Assembly: GCA_021613375.1 (NCBI GenBank) | Contig: CM038714.1 | Coordinates: 42,605,123-42,669,122, forward strand | Length of the DNA: 64,000 nucleotides | Direction: 5' to 3' | Origin: Megaleporinus macrocephalus | Lineage: Eukaryota > Chordata > Actinopteri > Characiformes > Anostomidae | Shown: positions 63,999 to 64,000 of the stretch, piece after piece | How positions within the stretch are numbered: position 1 is the stretch's first letter | Layout of the letters: each line of letters opens with the position of its first letter | Notes under the pieces: generated by a model | Seen by the model: the letters and a program-made list of their open reading frames with translations, nothing else | What the model was told of the DNA's origin: nothing | Database searches by the model: none | Position numbers and translations under genes: made by a program

Positions 63999-64000
63999 TG

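Overview
This is vertebrate nuclear DNA, almost certainly from a ray-finned (teleost) fish. The genes have short exons with GT-AG introns. The intergenic DNA is AT-rich and full of fish-type repeats: L2-clade LINE fragments, hAT, Tc1 and Harbinger-like DNA transposons, MITEs, and long micro- and minisatellites. Several dispersed repeats resemble ones I associate with otophysan fishes, but that assignment is weak.

Positions 1-43425 hold a head-to-tail array of AADACL4-like genes (arylacetamide deacetylase-like membrane esterases of the hormone-sensitive-lipase group), all on the + strand. Copy A (1-1111) is cut by the window edge and shows only its last two exons. Copies B (6647-12502), C (14828-20771), D (22873-29042) and E (33732-43425) are complete. 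Each has five coding exons in the same phases, encodes 414-417 residues, and keeps an N-terminal membrane anchor, HGGGW, GDSAG and the Ser/Asp/His triad. Between copies lies a repeated flanking unit that is related to the DNA just upstream of the next gene, cfap107.

Positions 46110-59447 hold cfap107 (formerly C1orf158), four coding exons and 211 residues, a ciliary doublet-microtubule inner protein. Intron 1 holds a nest of DNA transposons. Intron 3 holds a degraded hAT element and ends in a 173-bp (CT)n tract directly before the last exon.

Positions 62412-63998 (- strand) hold the 3' part of klhdc7a, a kelch-domain protein in one long open exon. Its N terminus lies beyond the window.

The neighbourhood matches human 1p36, where AADACL4, AADACL3 and CFAP107 are adjacent and KLHDC7A lies farther away on the same arm. 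The genes share a neighbourhood, not an obvious pathway. The most interesting aspects are the history of the array (cfap107 5' DNA captured in every repeat unit, mosaic copies, a damaged splice donor in copy A) and the (CT)n acceptor of cfap107.
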